From assembly GCA_028274465.1 (NCBI GenBank), contig CM051456.1:97865050-97929049 (forward strand): a stretch of DNA of 64,000 nt. The letters are read 5' to 3'. Source of the stretch: Plantago ovata. Lineage: Eukaryota > Streptophyta > Magnoliopsida > Lamiales > Plantaginaceae. The notes beneath the pieces are model-generated. The model was given only the letters and a program-made list of their open reading frames with translations, searched no databases and was not told the origin of the DNA. This document shows, piece after piece, positions 62,928 through 64,000 of this stretch; position 1 is the first letter of the stretch, and every line of letters begins with the position of its first letter. The position numbers and the translations under genes are program-made.

Positions 62928-64000
62928 TGTAAGAAAATACGGTCAGAGTTACCCCTAGGGTACGCAGCGGAATTTCAAAAATTTTCTTAACATACAGGTT
63001 AATTGATTATGCATATGTCGTATATATATAAACACGTCAATTAGAAGACTAACCTTACTTCCAAAGCAGCTTCCAAGTCTTCGTAATAATCCGGTGTATC
63101 TTCTCCTTCGTCGAAGTCGAAGATATCTGCAATACTTTGATTATCTGCAAGACAATAAAAGTTAGTTTCCAGCTTCTAGAACCTCAACCTTGGTGTCCAC
63201 GGATGAACAGCCTATCGGAAAGAATGCTAGGATATTCTTTGTGTGACCAAGAAGATGGGGCGGCGATTCCTCCGGCAGGTGGCGCGCGCGTGTGGCTTAT
63301 AGAGGAGGGGAGAGCTTTTATTTTCTCTAAGAAAACTGGGTAGAATAATTCTCTAAGAATTTGATTCTTCAACTGTGTGAAAATCTATGTCTGAAACTGT
63401 GTGTCAAAAAGCTCTCTAATAGTCTACTATATATAGTAGTCTATAGAAGCCTAAAACATAAGCAATTAGACTTCGTAAAGGAATAAGAATTTAATTCTTA
63501 TCGCACAAGGAAACCAATATCAAGTCTAGATTCATTCCCAATCAAATTAAAACTCAATCAGGAAAATCTAACTTATCCCTTAGACTTCTAATAGAGGAAG
63601 GAGTCGAACTCCTTCCCCTACACCATCTCGCGCGCGTGTCCTAAGGGTGCTAGGTGGGTCCCGATTTTGGGACCCACTTATAGTTCTAAGGCAATACAAA
63701 CTCCAAGTAGATTTTGCCCATGTGCATACGTTAATTCTAAATTAACATATCCTTTCAAATCAAACCTCCATTATATTTCTAAAATATCATCTTTAATTGT
63801 ATTTACATAAAATACAATTAATTAGCCAATTCAATTAATAATTCCAAATCATTAATTGAGCCACCAAATATTATAATTAATTCCAAATCAATTATAATCC
63901 ATCAATCACAATTAATTCCAAATTAATTGCGATTCCATCTTCAAGGATATTCTGATAGGCTGAATCACCACATAGTGTGACCCATAGGGCCTCATCGTAT
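62928..64000 (-). repeat. Third C1-family LTR, minus strand, cut by the window edge
   Basis: From TGTAAGAAAATACGG (62,928) the sequence is the reverse complement of the last about 1,060 bases of the C1 LTRs, including the stem GTGGGTCCC/GGGACCCAC, the TATA palindrome and the CCCTAGGGTACGCAGCGG end. It is clearly more diverged than the two C1 LTRs are from each other. Whether it is a solo LTR or one end of a full element cannot be seen. Confidence 0.9.

Noticed and set aside
1-64000. CRISPR arrays, bacterial promoters, rRNA genes, organelle DNA
   Set aside because: The repeats present are LTRs, TIRs and palindromes; nothing resembles regularly spaced direct repeats, rRNA or plastid/mitochondrial genes.

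Overview
This window is plant nuclear DNA, most likely from an angiosperm with a repeat-rich genome. The evidence is LTR retrotransposons of typical plant lineages with plant tRNA primer sites, a plant-type LINE tail, a Stowaway-like MITE, Myb/SANT-like domain genes with introns, and AT-rich intergenic DNA. I see no bacterial-style operons, rRNA genes or CRISPR arrays, and no clearly intact ordinary host gene. Almost everything is a transposable element or its debris.

Layout. (1) 1-21,803 is a three-level nest. G1, a plus-strand Ty3/gypsy-like element without RT or integrase, enters from the left edge; its 3' LTR is split. Into that LTR jumped G2 (5,020-21,221, minus strand, TSD TGAGT), a relative of G1. 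Into G2's 5' LTR jumped C1 (10,915-21,033, plus strand, TSD ATTCC/ATTCG), a Ty1/copia element with ~2.09 kb LTRs. (2) 21,804-35,024 is S1, a SIRE-like copia element with a truncated 5' LTR, a decayed gag-pol and a very long extra reading frame after pol. (3) 35,025-39,143 is non-coding DNA with three clusters of the palindrome AGCTCCGATCGGAGCT and a short LINE tail. (4) 39,144-46,738 is X, a TIR element (CAGGCTGTTTGGG ends, TSD GTT) carrying four small intron-containing genes on the minus strand and no recognisable transposase. (5) 47,300-57,467 holds two tandem copies (YA, YB) of a related element, TSD AAT, the second with its first ~710 bp inverted. (6) 57,468-62,927 is AT-rich DNA with small MITE-like insertions. 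(7) 62,928 to the right edge is a third C1-family LTR in minus orientation.

Function. The retroelements are decayed: S1 pol has stops, frameshifts and a lost integrase aspartate; C1 has two stops and two frameshifts between LTRs that are about 99% identical; the G2 protease has DTES where G1 has DTGS. G1 and S1 each carry an accessory reading frame behind its own candidate TATA promoter. The X and Y elements share a 5' head exon, repeated leader modules, a TATA box about 1 kb before the first start codon, and downstream genes that look like diverged Myb/SANT-like DNA-binding proteins. This X/Y family, with its array of SANT-like genes and signs of aberrant end usage, is the best candidate here for something not previously described.
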